From the NCBI GenBank assembly GCA_020205615.1, contig CM035170.1:9418311-9482310 (forward strand): a stretch of DNA of 64,000 nt, written 5' to 3'. The stretch's first letter is position 1, and the number at the start of each line of letters is the position of its first letter. The DNA is from Panax quinquefolius (Eukaryota > Streptophyta > Magnoliopsida > Apiales > Araliaceae). Made by a program: the position numbers and the translations under genes. This document shows positions 34,724-48,364 of this stretch, piece after piece. The notes below the pieces were generated by a model. The model saw nothing but the letters and a program-made list of their open reading frames with translations. It was not told the origin of the DNA and ran no database searches.

Positions 34724-36175
34724 GGAAAATGCTTAGAACGCCATGAAAGGAGACTAAATAATAAAATATTATTATTCTTTATTCTTCTTCCACGCCACCT
34801 CAATTGTCAAGCCAACCATTTTAAAAATCAAACCCCCATCTTGGAAAAATAGCAAATTCACATGTGTTAAAACACAAGTGGGTCCCACCCTTTATTAATA
34901 AAAATCATTTTATTTTACGAAACTTCAACAATTCATAGAAAATAGACCGGTTATCGAAAAATACGAATTTTATGTCCATTACACTGAAATCGAATTCTCT
35001 ACAACTTTACTGAGAGAAATTTTTTCCAAATTTCAAACGAAAAATGACCAAAATCAAAGATACGGATAAGTTTTCTAATTTCCTTCTCTTCCTTTCTCTT
35101 TCTTCCTTTCCCATAATTCTCCACTAACTCTCTCTCTCTTCCCCACTTTCTTCTTTACCCCACCACTTCTTCCACACACACACACAAATATCGTATATAT
35201 ATATATATATACATTAAAATATTTACAATAATTCCAATTCTATCTTCTCTCTTCCACCTCATCTATTTATAAACCATGAATTTATTGTAAAAATATCACC
35301 ATCAATATATTATTAAAATAATATATTTAAATGAATTATTTTATCGAGAAAAGATAAAATATTAATTTTCAACAATTGTCATTTTAAAATTTTTCTCCAT
35401 CATATCCATATAAAATCAATATTTTCCTCATCATATGAATCAATAATTAATTATTCACAAATAATATTACGGGATCACAATATTGACAACCGTGCGGTTC
35501 AGAGAAAGAGGGCTTTCCAATAAGGATCTCTCATTCTTGGCGCGATTAGGTGACCAAACCTCTCCTTAGATAGAACTTTCTAGACATTGCCAATAATGTT
35601 TTCTAATATTATTATTCAGATAATATGAATTATTGCTCCGATAATGGAAAATACTGTGTAATGACAATTATTGAAACAACAGCAATATAAAATATCAACG
35701 CAACAATTATTGAATCAATAAAATAAAATACTGAACAGTAATTACTGTAACAATTATTGAGTAGTGCCTTCTTACGTAAGAATCAATAATTGGTGCAATA
35801 CCGTGTACTACTGTTCAACAACGCGTATTAGTGTGTTTTAACCACCGGGTATTCCAACAGTATTAACGGTAACAACTACGCCGTTATTTTTAACCAACTT
35901 ATATTTGTCGTTTTCTTCATCCAATCGCTTTCCGTTATGGGGCCCACACATGGTCATTGCTGCCGTCGCATCGAATATTCCCACAAAGCGATCGAATATT
36001 CTACGACCAAACGAATATTCCCCGACAACAATGAATATTTTATAACCACTTGCTTATTTTGAAATATTTGCGTATTTAACCCCTAACTATCCACATTAAT
36101 CAAATCAACCCTTACTATTTCAAAATAATAAATAGAGAAAATTAAATTTCATTAATAATAAGTTGGGGTCTTACA

Positions 36176-36192
36176 ACCTCCCCTCCTTATGA
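36176..36192 (-). other. PPT of F
   Basis: On the minus strand CATAAGGAGGGGAGGT directly precedes TGTAAGACCCC. Confidence 0.85.
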
Positions 36193-36199
36193 AATTTCG

Positions 36200-39100
36200 T
36201 CCTCGAAATTGACGTGACGATACACAGTGTGTTTCAAAAGATGAGGATACCTCGCTTTCATTTCCGCTTCCAATTCCTGTGTCATTTCCTCTATAGCATG
36301 ATTCCTCCACAAAACTTTAACTTGTGGTATGACCTTTCATGCGTAGGGACATGCTCCTTCCTATCCAAAATCTTGACAGTACCTCCTCATCGTTAGGTCT
36401 TGGCTATCTCGTCCTGGTTCTAACTCTATAACGTGGTTCGGGTCTTTCACATATTTAAGGCACCGATATGTGAAACACATTATGAACACGAGACATACTT
36501 GGAGGTAACGCAAGTCTATAGGCTACATTTCCTACTCGGTCAAAGAATTTGAAATGGACCAATAAATTGTGGATTGAGCTTTCCTCTCTTCCCAAATCTT
36601 TTAACTCCCTTCCATGGAGCAACTTCGCATAATACATGATCCCCTACACTAAATTCCACGTCCTTTCGATGAAGATCCGCATAACTCTTTTGTCGATCTT
36701 GTGCCGTTTGTATCGTTGTCGAATCATTTGGATCTTTTCGGTGAGTCATACGTATTAACTCGGGTCCCAACAATGTTGCTTCACCCACCTCATCCCAACA
36801 TATTGGAGAACGACATTTTCGTCCCATATAATGCTTGAATGGAGCCACACCTATACTTGCACGATAAGCATTGTTGTAGGAGAATTCCACCAATGGTAAA
36901 TACTTATCCCAAGTGCCCTTGAAGTCTAGGACACGAGTCTTAATAAATCTTCAAGAGTTTGAATAGTCCTCTCTGATTGTCCGTCCGTTTGGGGATGGTA
37001 TGCCAAACTAAATCGCAAATCCGTGCCCATAGCTTTTTGCAAGCTAACCCCAAAATCTTGAAGTGAATCTTGGGTCACGATCCGAAACTATGGATACAGG
37101 CATGCCATGCAACCTCACAATTTCATTCACGTACATACTAGCAAGACGTTCAAAGGAATAAGTCTCCGTGTCGGCAAGAAATGAAGCGGACTTGGTTAAT
37201 CTATCAACAATAACCCAAATAGCATTGATGCCTTGAGAAACCGTAGGAAGACCCGTAAATCGAAATCCATGGTAATGTGTTCCCACTTCCATTTCGAATC
37301 TCAAGTGGTTGCAACGGACCCTTAGGTACTAGAAGCTCGCCTTTTACACGTTGACAAGTTAAACACATTGAGATAAACTTTGCAATCTCTCTCTTCATAT
37401 TGTTCCACCAAAATGTATGTCAAGATCACGATACATTTTAGTACTTCCGGATGGATTGCAAATGGTGTATTGTGTGCCTCCATCATAATCTTGTACTTCA
37501 AATCGAGTCGTTAGGAACACAAAGTCTAGAGTGGACTCAAAGTATTCCTTCGTCATCAATTCTCGCTTAGGAATAGCTCCTTCTTGTACTTTCTTCTTCA
37601 TACGCGCACTCGGCTCAAGATTTGAGTGGCTTGACCCTTAACTTTTCTATTAAAGTTGGCTCTATGCGTATACTTGACATCATCGCACACGTTCCGCATA
37701 TGATCTTCTACTCAACGCGTCGCTACCACGTTCGCCTTTCGGGATGGTATTGAATAGTGTGGTCGTAGTCTTTCAATAGCTCGAGCCAACGTCATTGCCG
37801 CATGTGTTGAGTTCTTTTTAGAGTGAAGAAATATTTAAGGCTTTTATGGTCCGAATATATCTCCACTTTCTCCCCATATAGATAGTGCCTCCATATCTTT
37901 AAGCGAAAAACGATCTGCTTATAACTCTAGATCATGAGTAGGATAATTCCTCTCATACTCTTTAAATTATCGCGAGGCATAGGCTATGACTTTCCCGCGT
38001 TGCATGAGAACACATCCTAACCCTTTGCACGAAGCATCATCAGAGATAACAAATCCATCCAACCGGATGGTATTGTTAGAAAAGTCTTAGAAATAAGTCT
38101 CCTCTTAAGCTTTTGGAAACTCTTCTCGCATTCTTCACTCCAAATGAATTTTGTATCCTTTCGAGTTAGGCGAGTTAATGGAGTAGCGATTCGAGAAAAC
38201 CCTTCCACGAATCTCCAATAATAACCAAATAAGCCCAAAAGCTACGTGCTTGATCACCGACTTGGTTGCTCCCAACTTTGTATTGCTTCAATCTTCACGG
38301 ATCAACAGATACTCCATGTTTTAACACACCACGTGCCCAAGGAATGCTACTTCCTCGAGCCGAACTCGCATTTCTTCAATTTGGCATATAGTTTGTTTTC
38401 ACGAAGCCTTTGAGTACCACCGACTTCAAATGGTGCTCATGATCTTCATGACTTTTGGAATATATAAGGATGTCATCAATAAAGACAACAACAAAGCGAT
38501 CCAAATATTCCTTGAATACTCGATTCATCATATCCATGAAAGCGCGGGAGCATTAGTCATCCGAACGACATGACTAAAAATTCATAATGCCCGCATCGAG
38601 TTCTAAAGCGGTCTTTGGAATATCCTCGGTTCTAATCTTCAAATTGATGATATCCGAGCGAAGATCGATTTTGAAAAGAATTGTGCCTTGCTGCAACCGG
38701 TCAAACAAGTCATCAATACGAGGTAGAGGATACCTATTCTTGATGGTGACATGGTTCAATTCCCGATAGTCAATACAAAGTCGCATACTCCGTCTTTCTT
38801 CTTTACAAATAAAATAGAGCACCCCAAGGAGATGTACTAGGGCCGAATGAAAAGCCGATGTCCAACAATTCTCGTAGTTGGACCTTTAACTCCTGAAGTT
38901 CAATATGAGCCATTCGATATGGGGTTTTAGAAATGGGCTTTGTACGGGTTCAAGATCAATAAAGAATTCAACTTCACGTTACGGGGGTAGGCCGGAAGTT
39001 CTTCAGAAATACGTCGGGAAAGTCAATAACAACAGAATATTATTCAAATTTGGCGTGTCTTTATTCAAATCCATCACATGGGCTAAGAAAGCTTGACATC

Positions 39101-39600
39101 CGTTTTCAATAAGCGAATAGCTTTATGATTAGATATGACGATGATTGATTTTAATGGTTTAGTTGCTTGAATTGCATAACAGGGTTGGTTAGGAATATAA
39201 AACTAACAACCTTACGAAAACAATCAATTTTGGCATGATGAGTAGTTAACCAATCAATCCCTAAAATCACATCAAAAGCAAGTATCTTTAAAGAGATAAG
39301 GTCAATGGTAAGGTAATGGTGCCAACTTGAATCAAACAAGATTTATAAGCGAAAGTGGATGTGATGAAAGTTTCTCCTAACGGAGTTTCCACGAGATAGG
39401 TCAAAGTCTAATTTCTTGGAGTCAAGTTTAAACGTTGAGCACATGCAGGAGAGATAAATGAATGGGTAGCACCCCAGATCAAGTAAGGTATAAACTTAGC
39501 AAGAATTTATAAATAGCTTACCCGTGATCATCTCGTTTGGGTTCCTCGCATTATGACCGATCACAACAAACGCTCTTCCTAATTGTCGACTTTGACTTTT
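36200..39600 (-). pseudogene. pol of F with chromodomain
   Basis: Domains in coding order: protease (39500-39150) with DLG instead of DTG at 39472-39480 and a GIDWLTTHHAKIDC segment; reverse transcriptase (38822-38220) with [19 protein letters not shown] and FIDD at 38472-38483; RNase H (38100-37750); integrase zinc-binding part (37600-37300) ending CLTCQRVK; integrase core (37304-36900) with [17 protein letters not shown] and a YHPQTDGQSER segment at 36966-37004, so the DDE residues are present; the integrase C-terminal part with PFQILDRVG and LPPSMSRVHN (36600-36455). A chromodomain-like end (about 36340-36215) has VKVLWRNH and RYPHL. Many frameshifts split the frame. These proteins copy the RNA and insert the DNA; chromodomains steer insertion to heterochromatin. 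Confidence 0.8.
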
Positions 39601-40743
39601 ACGAGACGATCTTTTTCGAGTCACCGTCCCCATTGAACTAGGTTTCGCTCTTGTACAATCTCGAGTGATATGTCCTTCCTTTCCACAATTATAGCATACC
39701 TTGAATCTGTGTGGACGGTTTGGTGATATGTCCCTCTTTCCGCATTTATAACATATGACCGGTGGTCGTTCTCCTCCCTTAGAACCGATTCTTTCTTAAA
39801 GACCGTCGTCTTCACATAATCGTTGTTAAATCTCCTTTTTTAAAATCTCCTCCCGACTCGCTTCTTCTATTTTCATGGTCATGATTACCACCAGAGTGGT
39901 TACCATTTCTGTCCGTCTGCTTCTTTCTCCGCAGTTATCATTATTCTGCTGATCGCTATCTCCGAATGCGATCCTCGGTTATGGTCCTCGAATGGCCGTA
40001 CTACGTTATCTCGCTTCTAATAATTGAGCCACATTTACAACATCTCTGAATAGAGAAAATTTATGAGAAATGAGATATCTTGACGTATCGTGGTTTCAAA
40101 CCTCTAAGAAACATCCGCGTCATCGTTCCTCATTCTCCACCAAATGAGGTGCAAACTCGGATAACTCTGCAAACTTTGCCTCGTCTTGAGACACCGCGTA
40201 TTGTTTTGCTCTAATCTAATGAACTCCACTTCCTTCATATAGACGAACACTTTCGGAAAGTATTTGTCATTAAATAGTTTCTGAACGCTCTCCCAAGACA
40301 TCTTTGAGTCTTGGTGGGATGGGTATGCTTCACGAGACTCCCACCAAGTGAGTCTGCCTCGCCACGAAAACATATAAAGGTGGCGAATGGAACCTTCTGT
40401 TCTCCGTGCATCCCAAGACATCGAATATCTTGGTAATTTGCTTGACCCATGCTTCCGCCATGATCGGATCTGGCTTTCCCTTAAATTCGTGGTCCCAACT
40501 CTTTGAACTGCTGGGCTGTGACAACCCGTGAATTGCTATCATTTCCTCCTGTATTTTGAACACGAGTCTCCTCGTCGATTTTGCATGAACTGCAAAAACT
40601 TCTAAACATCCCTCGTTCATCATCTCGCTTTCGATGGTGTTGTTCACGGGAGGAACATTGCCAGCCTGTTGCACGTTCTCCTCGTTGGTGAGTATAGGCG
40701 TCTCCACGGTCTCATTTCCATTGTTAATATTCCCAGTCGACAT
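39601..40743 (-). pseudogene. gag of F
   Basis: Starts at ATG 40743 (MSTGNINNGN). The gag core spans about 40500-40150, with VKQITKIFDVLG and FRGEAD. Zinc knuckles are near 39745-39655, including [10 protein letters not shown] at about 39700-39671. Several frameshifts lie at CG-containing sites, so part of the damage may be consensus error. Confidence 0.75.
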
Positions 40744-40910
40744 TCTCAAATACTGTCATAAAACAAGGGTTAATTAAGGAAATCAATATATCACATAATA
40801 TCTCTATATACTGACCAACTAACAAATAAGCTTAGGTAGGACACACTAGCGAAGGTTTTACTCGTCTCTCCCCTCCTAGTTCTATTCCCCGATCTCCGCC
40901 AGAGATCATA
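40744..40910 (-). other. F leader between PBS and gag, cut by G
   Basis: Matches the E leader (33115-33280), including 'aagcttaggtaggacacac'. G is inserted at TCATA, 40906-40910. Confidence 0.75.
40906..40910. other. Target-site duplication of G (TCATA)
   Basis: TCATA recurs at 51156-51160. E has 'gatcatattcctaagc' at this place, which confirms the target. Confidence 0.95.
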
Positions 40911-42225
40911 TGTAAGACCCCGAAATTTTTAAATAAAAAGGAATTTCCTTTATTTATTATTTTGAAATAGTAAGGGTTGATTTGATTAATGTGGATAGTT
41001 AAGGGTTAAATACGAAATATTTCAAAATAAGCAAGTGGTTATAAAATATTCATTATCGTCGGGGAATATTCGTTTGGTCGTGGAATATTAAATCGTCGGG
41101 AATATTAAATGCGGCCAGCAGCGACCATGTGTGGGCCCCATAACTGAAAGCGATTGGATGAAGAAAACGACAAATATAAGTTGTTTAAAAATAATTCAGC
41201 GTAGTTATTCTTAGATTATCTTTATTAAAATACCGGTGGTTAAAACACGATGCATTACCAGTATTGCACCAATTATTGATTCTTACGTGAGAAGGCATTA
41301 CTCAATAATGGTTACGATAATTCTTGCTCAATTATTTTATTGAGTTAATAATTCTTTGCGTTGATATTTTATATTCTTTGTTGTTTCAATAATTGTCATT
41401 ACGGTATTTTCATTATCGAAGCAATAATTCATATTATCCGAATGATATTATTAGATAACATTATTGGCAATGTCTAGAAAGTTACATCTAAGGAGAGGTT
41501 TGGTCACCTAATTGTGCGCGCCGAGAAGAAGAAATTCTTATTGGAAAGCCCCTCTTTCTGAACCTGCTGCAGTTTGTCAATATTGTGATTACGTAATATT
41601 ATTTGTGAATAATTAATTATTGATTCATATGATGAGGAAAATATTGATTTTATGTGGATATAGATGGAGAAAAATTTTAATGTGACAATTGTTGAAAATT
41701 GAAATTTTATCTTTTTCGATAAAATAATTCATTTAAATATATTATTATATTTTAATAATATAATAATGGTGATATTTTACAACGAATGTGGGATATATGA
41801 GTATCTGAGGAGGAAGAGTATTTTTGTTGCAATAAATGTTTAAAACATGTTAAACATGTCGGTGGACCCCATTTATTGATCGAAATTTGATTATAGCACA
41901 ATAAAATCGCTTGGTTTGTGGATTTGGTCAATTTACATTTGGAATTTGGAAAAACTTTCTTCCGCAAAATTGTAGAGAATTGAATTTCCTATAAAAACAC
42001 GCGAGATTCAATTTTCTGATGAAAGGGCTATTAATTATGAATTTTGAAGCTCAAGTTCAAATAATTAATTTTGGAAGTTTTAATTGTTTTATTTAAGAAA
42101 ACGTTTTTTGCAATCCCACATGTGATATAAATGTGCTGAATTCAGTTGGTCTAAGGTGGGCTTGAATTTGTTTAATTATATTATTATTTTATTAAATTTT
42201 CTTTTTGGTGTTCTAAGCATTTTCC

Positions 42226-42233
42226 TATAAATA
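42226..42233 (+). promoter_or_regulatory. TATA box, G 5' LTR
   Basis: TATAAATA followed by GGGTCTTG. It is the promoter expected to drive the element RNA. Confidence 0.7.
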
Positions 42234-42505
42234 GGGTCTTGGGTTAGAATTGAAAATCACACCGAAAATGAAGTTTTCTCTCTATATTATCGAGCGTATT
42301 CTTGTGAGTATTTTGAGTATACTTTGAGTATTGCTAGAGCGGTGCAAGTTTCCTTCAAAGACTATATCGTGTTCAAATAAGAAAATCTTGATCTTCGAGG
42401 TAAGGGATATTATTTTTTTTCGTAATGATATTATTTCTTCAATATCATTATGCTGAAATGTTGATCTGAAGTTTTTATCAAATTTAGAACTTTTTCATGT
42501 CTGGG

Positions 42506-42713
42506 GTTACTATTCATGGGTTACTATTCATGAGTTACTATTCACGAGTTTACTATTCATGAGTTCTTATTCACGAGTTACTATTCACGAGTACTATTCA
42601 TGAAGCGTGAAGATGTTTTTGTGGAATTTCTATCTTTTGGTGTCGAGTTACTATTCACGCATACGGCACTATTCACGTATACGGCACTATTCACGTATAC
42701 GGTACTATTCATA
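42506..42713. repeat. GAATAGT (ACTATTC) array in G 5' LTR
   Basis: About twelve ACTATTCA(C/T) units, for example TTACTATTCATGAG, with the same interruption as in E and F. Counterpart in the 3' LTR is 49979-50190. Confidence 0.85.
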
Positions 42714-42954
42714 AAAAAATAAATTTCTTCTTTTAAGTCAAAACATCTATTCGGATACTAACTTTCGATTGTATCCATGTTTTGATCATTCTTGAATTTT
42801 ACACCACTATGATTATTTTTTGAGGTATTTTTGGACGTGGATAAAACCAAGTACTAATCCTTAATCCTTAATCCTTGTCATTTTGTTTCACCGGATTCGT
42901 TTCTTTAAAAAAAAAAAAAAATTCATCATCCTCGGTCTTAAATGATGATATTAT

Positions 42955-43090
42955 GGAATATCTTTGGCTGTAGTAGTGCAAAGATGAATGATTTCTGAAG
43001 AATATCTTTGGCACAGAAGTGCAAAGATGAACAGTGTTTAAAAGAACATGACCAATGATGAATATCTTTGGCTTTGTAGTGCAAAGATGA
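42955..43090. repeat. CTTTG hairpin array in G 5' LTR
   Basis: Three units of ATATCTTTGGC-N-AGTGCAAAGATGA. The counterpart at 50437-50625 has four units. Confidence 0.8.
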
Positions 43091-43638
43091 ATATTTGATT
43101 CCGATGTATATTGATTGATGTTACAGGGGATAAAAGATGACGATGAACTTTTAAATTAATACATAGAAGATAGTAGTTTGCATTCTCTACTTAACTCTTC
43201 TAATGAATTATTATTTCATTGCGAATATTGATTTAAAATTTGTTGTCTATTGTATTCTATTAGATTTTTCCTGTTGAAGACTAACGATAATTTGTTGTAT
43301 ATTATCTTAGTCATAATATTCTTCTTGAGCTAGTTGAGCTCACCCTTTTCCTTTTTGTTCCATTTTTCTCGGGAGGCGAGAATATAAGCGAGTACGCAGT
43401 CGGGGTATGGAATGAAGGTTTTAGAAAGGATTGTTTAGTAGTCCTCACCATTTTTGTAAAATAATGTACCAATAAATGTGATGAGGATTTATTTGAGTAT
43501 AGATATTGTCTAGAAGATAATATTTGTATTTAAACCCACAGCTTTCTTTGTTGTAATAATAAAGTTGTAGTTGTTTACGTACCATGTATTGACAACTTTC
43601 GGAATGGGTGATGTATACCTATTTTGGGGCGTCCACGG

Positions 43639-43650
43639 TTGGTATCGAGC
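43639..43650 (+). other. Primer-binding site of G
   Basis: TTGGTATCGAGC, a near match to the initiator-Met site TGGTATCAGAGC, lies three bases after the LTR. Confidence 0.65.
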
Positions 43651-43821
43651 TTAGGATATGATCTCTGGCGAAGATCGGGAATAGAACTAGGAGGAGAGAG
43701 ATGAGTAAATCCTTCGCTAGTGTGTCCTACCTAAGCTTATTTTTTAGTTGGTCAAGATATAGGGATATTATGTGATATATTGATTTCCTTAATTAACCCT
43801 TGTTTTATGACGGATTTGAGA

Positions 43822-44940
43822 ATGTCGACCGAGAATATTAACAATGGAAATGAGACCAGTGGAGACGCTGTTACTCACCAACGAGGAGAACGTGCAACAG
43901 TGGCAATGTTCCTCCCATGAACAACACCACCGAGCAAATGATGAACGAGGGATGTTTAGAAGCTTTTTTTAGTTCATGCAAAATCGACGAGGAGAGACTC
44001 GTGTTCAAAATACGAGGAGGAAATGATAGCAATTCACGGGTTGTCACAAAAGCGAGTTCAAAGAGTTGGGACCACGAAATTTAAGGGAAAGCGGATCCGA
44101 TCATGGGCGGAAACATGGGTCAAACAAATTACCAAGATATTCGATGTCTTGGGATGCGGAGAAAAGAAGGTTCCATTCGCCACCTTTATGTTCCGTGGCG
44201 AAGCGGACTCTTCGGTGGAGTCTCGTGAAGCGTACCCATCCACCGCTTTTCAAGCATGTCTTGGGAAGCGTTTCAAAAACTATTTAATGACAAATACTTT
44301 CACGAAAGTGTTCGTCGTATGAAGGAAGTGGAGTTCATTAGATTAGAGCAAAACAATATGGCGGTGTCTCGATGACGAGGCAAAGTTTGCGAGTTATCGA
44401 GTTTGCACCTCATTTGGTGGAGAATGAGGAACGTATGACGCGGATGTTTCTTAGAGGTTTGAAACCCAGATACGTCGGTATCTCATTTCTCATAAACTTT
44501 CTCTATTCGAGATGTTGTAAACAGGGCTCAATTATTAGAAGCGAGATAACGAGTACTACGGTCAACTGAGGACCACAACGAGATCGTACGAGAGATAGCG
44601 ATCAATGAGAATAATGATAACCGGCGAGAAAGAAAAGCGAGACGGACAAAAATGGTAACCACTACTCGTGGTAATCATGGCCATGAAAAAATGAAGAAGC
44701 GAGTCGGAGGAGATTTTAAAAGAGGAGATTTAACAACGACCGTATGAAGACGGCGGTCTTAAGACAGAATCGGTTCTAAGGGAGGAGAACGACCACCGGT
44801 CGTATCTTATAAATCGGAAAAGAGGGACATATCGGTCAAACGCCCACAACAGTTCAAAGTATGCTATAGTTGTGGAAAGGAAGGACATATCGCTTTCGAG
44901 ATTATCTGATGAATAAACCTAGTTCAATGAGGGACGGTGA
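43822..44940 (+). pseudogene. gag of G
   Basis: Starts at ATG 43822 (MSTENINNGN). The gag core lies at about 44100-44340, with VKQITKIFDVLG and FRGEAD. A zinc knuckle CYSCGKEGHI lies at 44862-44890, with a degenerate one before it near 44805-44840. Frames change several times. The gag protein would form particles around element RNA. Because the LTRs suggest a young age, some shifts may be sequence errors. Confidence 0.75.
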
Positions 44941-47900
44941 CTCAAAAGATCGTCCCGGAAAAGTCAAAGTCAACGATTCCGGAAGAAGCGTTTGTTGTGA
45001 TGGTCATAATCGAGAGAACCCAAACGAGGTGATCACGGGTAAGCTATTTATAAATTCTTGCGAAGTTTATACCTTACTTGATCTGGGGTGCTACCCATTC
45101 ATTTATCTCTCCTGCTTGTGCTCAACGTTTAAACTTGACTCGGAGAAATTAGACTTTGACCTATCTGTGGAAACTCCGTTAGGAGAAACTTTCATCACAT
45201 CCACTTTGTTTATAAATCTTGTTTGATTCAAGTTGGCACCATTACCTTACCTGTTGACCTTATCTCTTTAAAGATACTTGCTTTTGATGTGATTTTAGGG
45301 ATTGATTGGTTAACTACTCATCATGCCAAAATTGATTGTTTTCGTAAGGTTGTTAGTTTTCATATTCCTAACCAACTTTGTTATGCAATTCAAGCAACTA
45401 AACCATTAAAATCAATCACTATCATATCTAATCATAAAGCTATTCGTTTATTGAAAAAGCGGATGTCAAGCTTTCTTAGCCCATGTTATGGATTTGAATA
45501 AAGACACGTCAAATTTGAATAATATTCCTGTTGTTATTGACTTTCTGACGTATTTCCCTAAGAACTTCCCCCGAGCGTGAAGTTGAATTCTTTATTGATC
45601 TTGAACACGGTACAAAGCCCATTTCTAAAACCCCATATCGAATGGCTCTATTGAACTTCGGAGTTAAAGGTCTAACTACGAGAATTGTTGGACATCGGTT
45701 TCATTCGTCCTAGTACATCTCCTTGGGGTGCTCTGTTTTATTTGTAAAGAAGAAAGACGGGAGTATGCGACTTTGTATTGACTATCGGAATTGAACCATG
45801 TCACCATCAAGAATAGGTATCCTCTACCTCGTATTGATGACTTGTTTGACCAACAGCAAGGGCACAATTCTTTTCAAAAATTGATCTTAGATTACGGATA
45901 TCATCACCAAGATTAGAATCGAGGATATTCCAAAGACGCCTTGAGAACTTCGGTATGGGCATTATGAATTCTTAGTCATGTCTTTCGGACTAACTAATGC
46001 TCCTGCGACTTTCATGGATATGATTAACCGAAGTATTCAAGGAATATTTGGATCGGTTCGTTGTTGTCTTTATTGATGACATCCTCATATATTCAAAAGC
46101 CGTGAAGATCATGAGCACCATTTGAAGTTTGGTACTCCAAAGGCTTCGTGAAAACCAACTATATGCCAAATTGAAGAAATGCGAGTTACGGCTTGAGGAA
46201 GTAGCATTCCTTGGGCACGTGGTGTCGAAACATGGAGTATCTGTTGATCCGTGAAAGATTGAAGCAATACAAAGTTGGGAGCAACCAAAGTCGGTGGTAT
46301 CAAGTCGTAGCTTTTTGGGCTTAAATGGTTATTATCGGAGATTCGTGGAAGGGTTTTCTTGAATCGCTACTCCATTAACTCATTAACTCGGAAGGATACA
46401 AAATTCGTTTGGAGCGAAGAATGCGAGAAAAGTTTCCAAGAGCTTAAGAGGAGACTTATTTCTAAGACTGTTCTAACAATACCATCCGGTTCGGATGGAT
46501 TTGTTATCTCAACGATGCTTGAGTGCAAAGGGTTAGGATGTGTTCTCATGCAACGTGGAAAGTCATAGCCTATGCCTCGCGACAACTTAAAGAGTATGAG
46601 AGGAATTATCCTACTCATGATCTAGAGTTCTGCAATGATCGTTTTTATTAAAAATATATAGGCACTATCTATATGGGGAGAAAGTGGAGATATATTCGGA
46701 CCATAAAAGCCTTAAATATTTCTTCACTCAAAAAGAACTCAACATGCGGCGGACGACGTTGGCTCGAGCTATTGAAGACTACGACCACACTATTCAATAC
46801 CATCCCAGTAAAAGCGAGCGTGGTAGCCGAGCGTTGAGTAGAAGATCATATGCGAGAACGAGTGCGATGATGTCAAGTATCTGCGATAGAGCCAACTTTA
46901 ATAGAAAAAGTTAAGGTTGCTTTCGAGCCACCAATCCGAGTGATCGCGTATGAAGAAGAAAGTACAAGAAGGAGCTATTAGGGCGAATTGATGAAGAAGG
47001 AATACTTGAGTCCACTCTGGACTTTGTGTTCCTAACGACTCGATTTGAAGTACAAGATTATGATGGAGGCACAATACACCATTTGCAATCCATCCTCGGA
47101 AGTACTAAAATGTATCGTGATCTTCGACATACATTTTGGTGGAACAATATGAAGAGAGAAATTACAAATTTTATCTCGATGTGTTTAACTTGTCAACGTG
47201 TAAAGGCAGAACATCTAGTACCTAAGGGTCCGTTGCAACCACTTGAGATTCCGGAATGGAAGTGGGAACACATTACCATGGATTTCGTTACGGGTCTTCC
47301 TACGGTTTCTCAAGGCATCAATGCTATTTGGGTTATTGTTGATAGATTAACCAAGTCTCCGCTTTCATTTCTTGCCGATCTGGAGACTTATTCCTTGAAC
47401 GTCTTACTAGTATATGCGTGAATGAAATTGTGAGGTTGCATGGCATGCTGTATCCATAGTTTCGGATCGTGACCCAAGATTCACTTCAAGATTTTGGGTT
47501 AGCTTGCAAAAAGCTATGGGCGCAGTTTTGATTCGATTCGGCATACCATCCTCAAAGCAGACGGACAATCGAAAAGACTATTCAAACTCTTGAAGATTTA
47601 TTAAGACTCGTGTCCTAGACTTCAAGGCGGTTGGGATAAGTATTTACCATTGGTGGAATTCTCCTACAACAACGCAGTTATCGAGCAAGTATAGGTGTGG
47701 CTCCATTTGAAGCATTATATGGACGAAAAGTGTCGTTCTCAATATGTTGGGATGAGGTGGGTGAAGCTTGACATTGTTGGGACCCGAGTTAGAAATGCGA
47801 TATGACTACAAAAAGATTCAAATGATTCGACAACGATATACAAAGCGGCACAAGATCCACAAAAGAGTTATGCGGATCTTCATCGAAAGGACGTGGAATT

Positions 47901-48345
47901 TAGTGTAGGGGATCATGTATTGTTGCGAGTTGCTCCATGGAAGGAGTTACAAGATTTGGGAAGAGAGGAAAGCTCGATCCACGATTTATTGGTCCATTTC
48001 AAATTCTTGACCGAGTAGGAAATGTAGCCTATAGACTTGCGTTACCTCAAAGTATGTCTCGTGTTCATAATGTGTTTCACATATCATGCTTAGAAAATAT
48101 GTGAAAGACCCAAACCACGTTATAGAGTTAGAAACCGGACGAGATAGTTTGAAGACTTAACGTATGAGGAGGTACTGTCAAGATTTTGGATAGGAAGGAG
48201 CATGTCCTACGCCAAGAAAGGTCATACCACAAGTTAAAGTTTTGTGGAGGAATCATCTTATAGAGGAAATGACTTTGGGAATTGGAAAGCGAAAATGAAA
48301 GCGAGGTATCCTCACCTTTTTGAAACACCAGTGTATGTAGTCAAT
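44941..48345 (+). pseudogene. pol of G with chromodomain
   Basis: Protease region 45030-45480 has DLG at 45080-45088 in place of DTG, and GIDWLTTHHAKIDC at 45300-45345. Reverse transcriptase spans about 45700-46370, with FIDD at 46069-46080 and [10 protein letters not shown] downstream. RNase H lies at 46390-46900 with [13 protein letters not shown]. The integrase zinc-binding part is 47026-47220 (CLTCQRVK), and the core is 47270-47600 with [10 protein letters not shown] and SDRDPRF; the last catalytic Glu is lost by a shift near 47575. The C-terminal part has LGREESS and LPQSMSRVHN (47940-48070). A chromodomain-like end lies near 48220-48320 with VKVLWRNH-type sequence. The order is that of a Ty3/gypsy chromovirus. 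The frame is broken many times. Confidence 0.8.
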
Positions 48346-48364
48346 TTCGAGGACGAAATTTCAT

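Larger units (their letters stand above)
33347..36175 (-). repeat. F 3' LTR (left copy)
   Basis: 2829 bases with the same landmark order as E: palindrome remnant (33491-33540), CTTTG hairpins (33892-34023), GAATAGT array (34265-34425), TATA (34716), and U3 repeats near 35960-36030. A CA/TA microsatellite lies at 35173-35213. Confidence 0.9.
40911..43635 (+). repeat. G 5' LTR
   Basis: TGTAAGACCCCG to GGGGCGTCCA. Landmarks are U3 repeats (41050-41115), GTGGGCCCC (about 41131), TATA (42226), the GAATAGT array (42506-42713), CTTTG hairpins (42955-43090) and the palindrome remnant (43442-43489). Confidence 0.9.
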
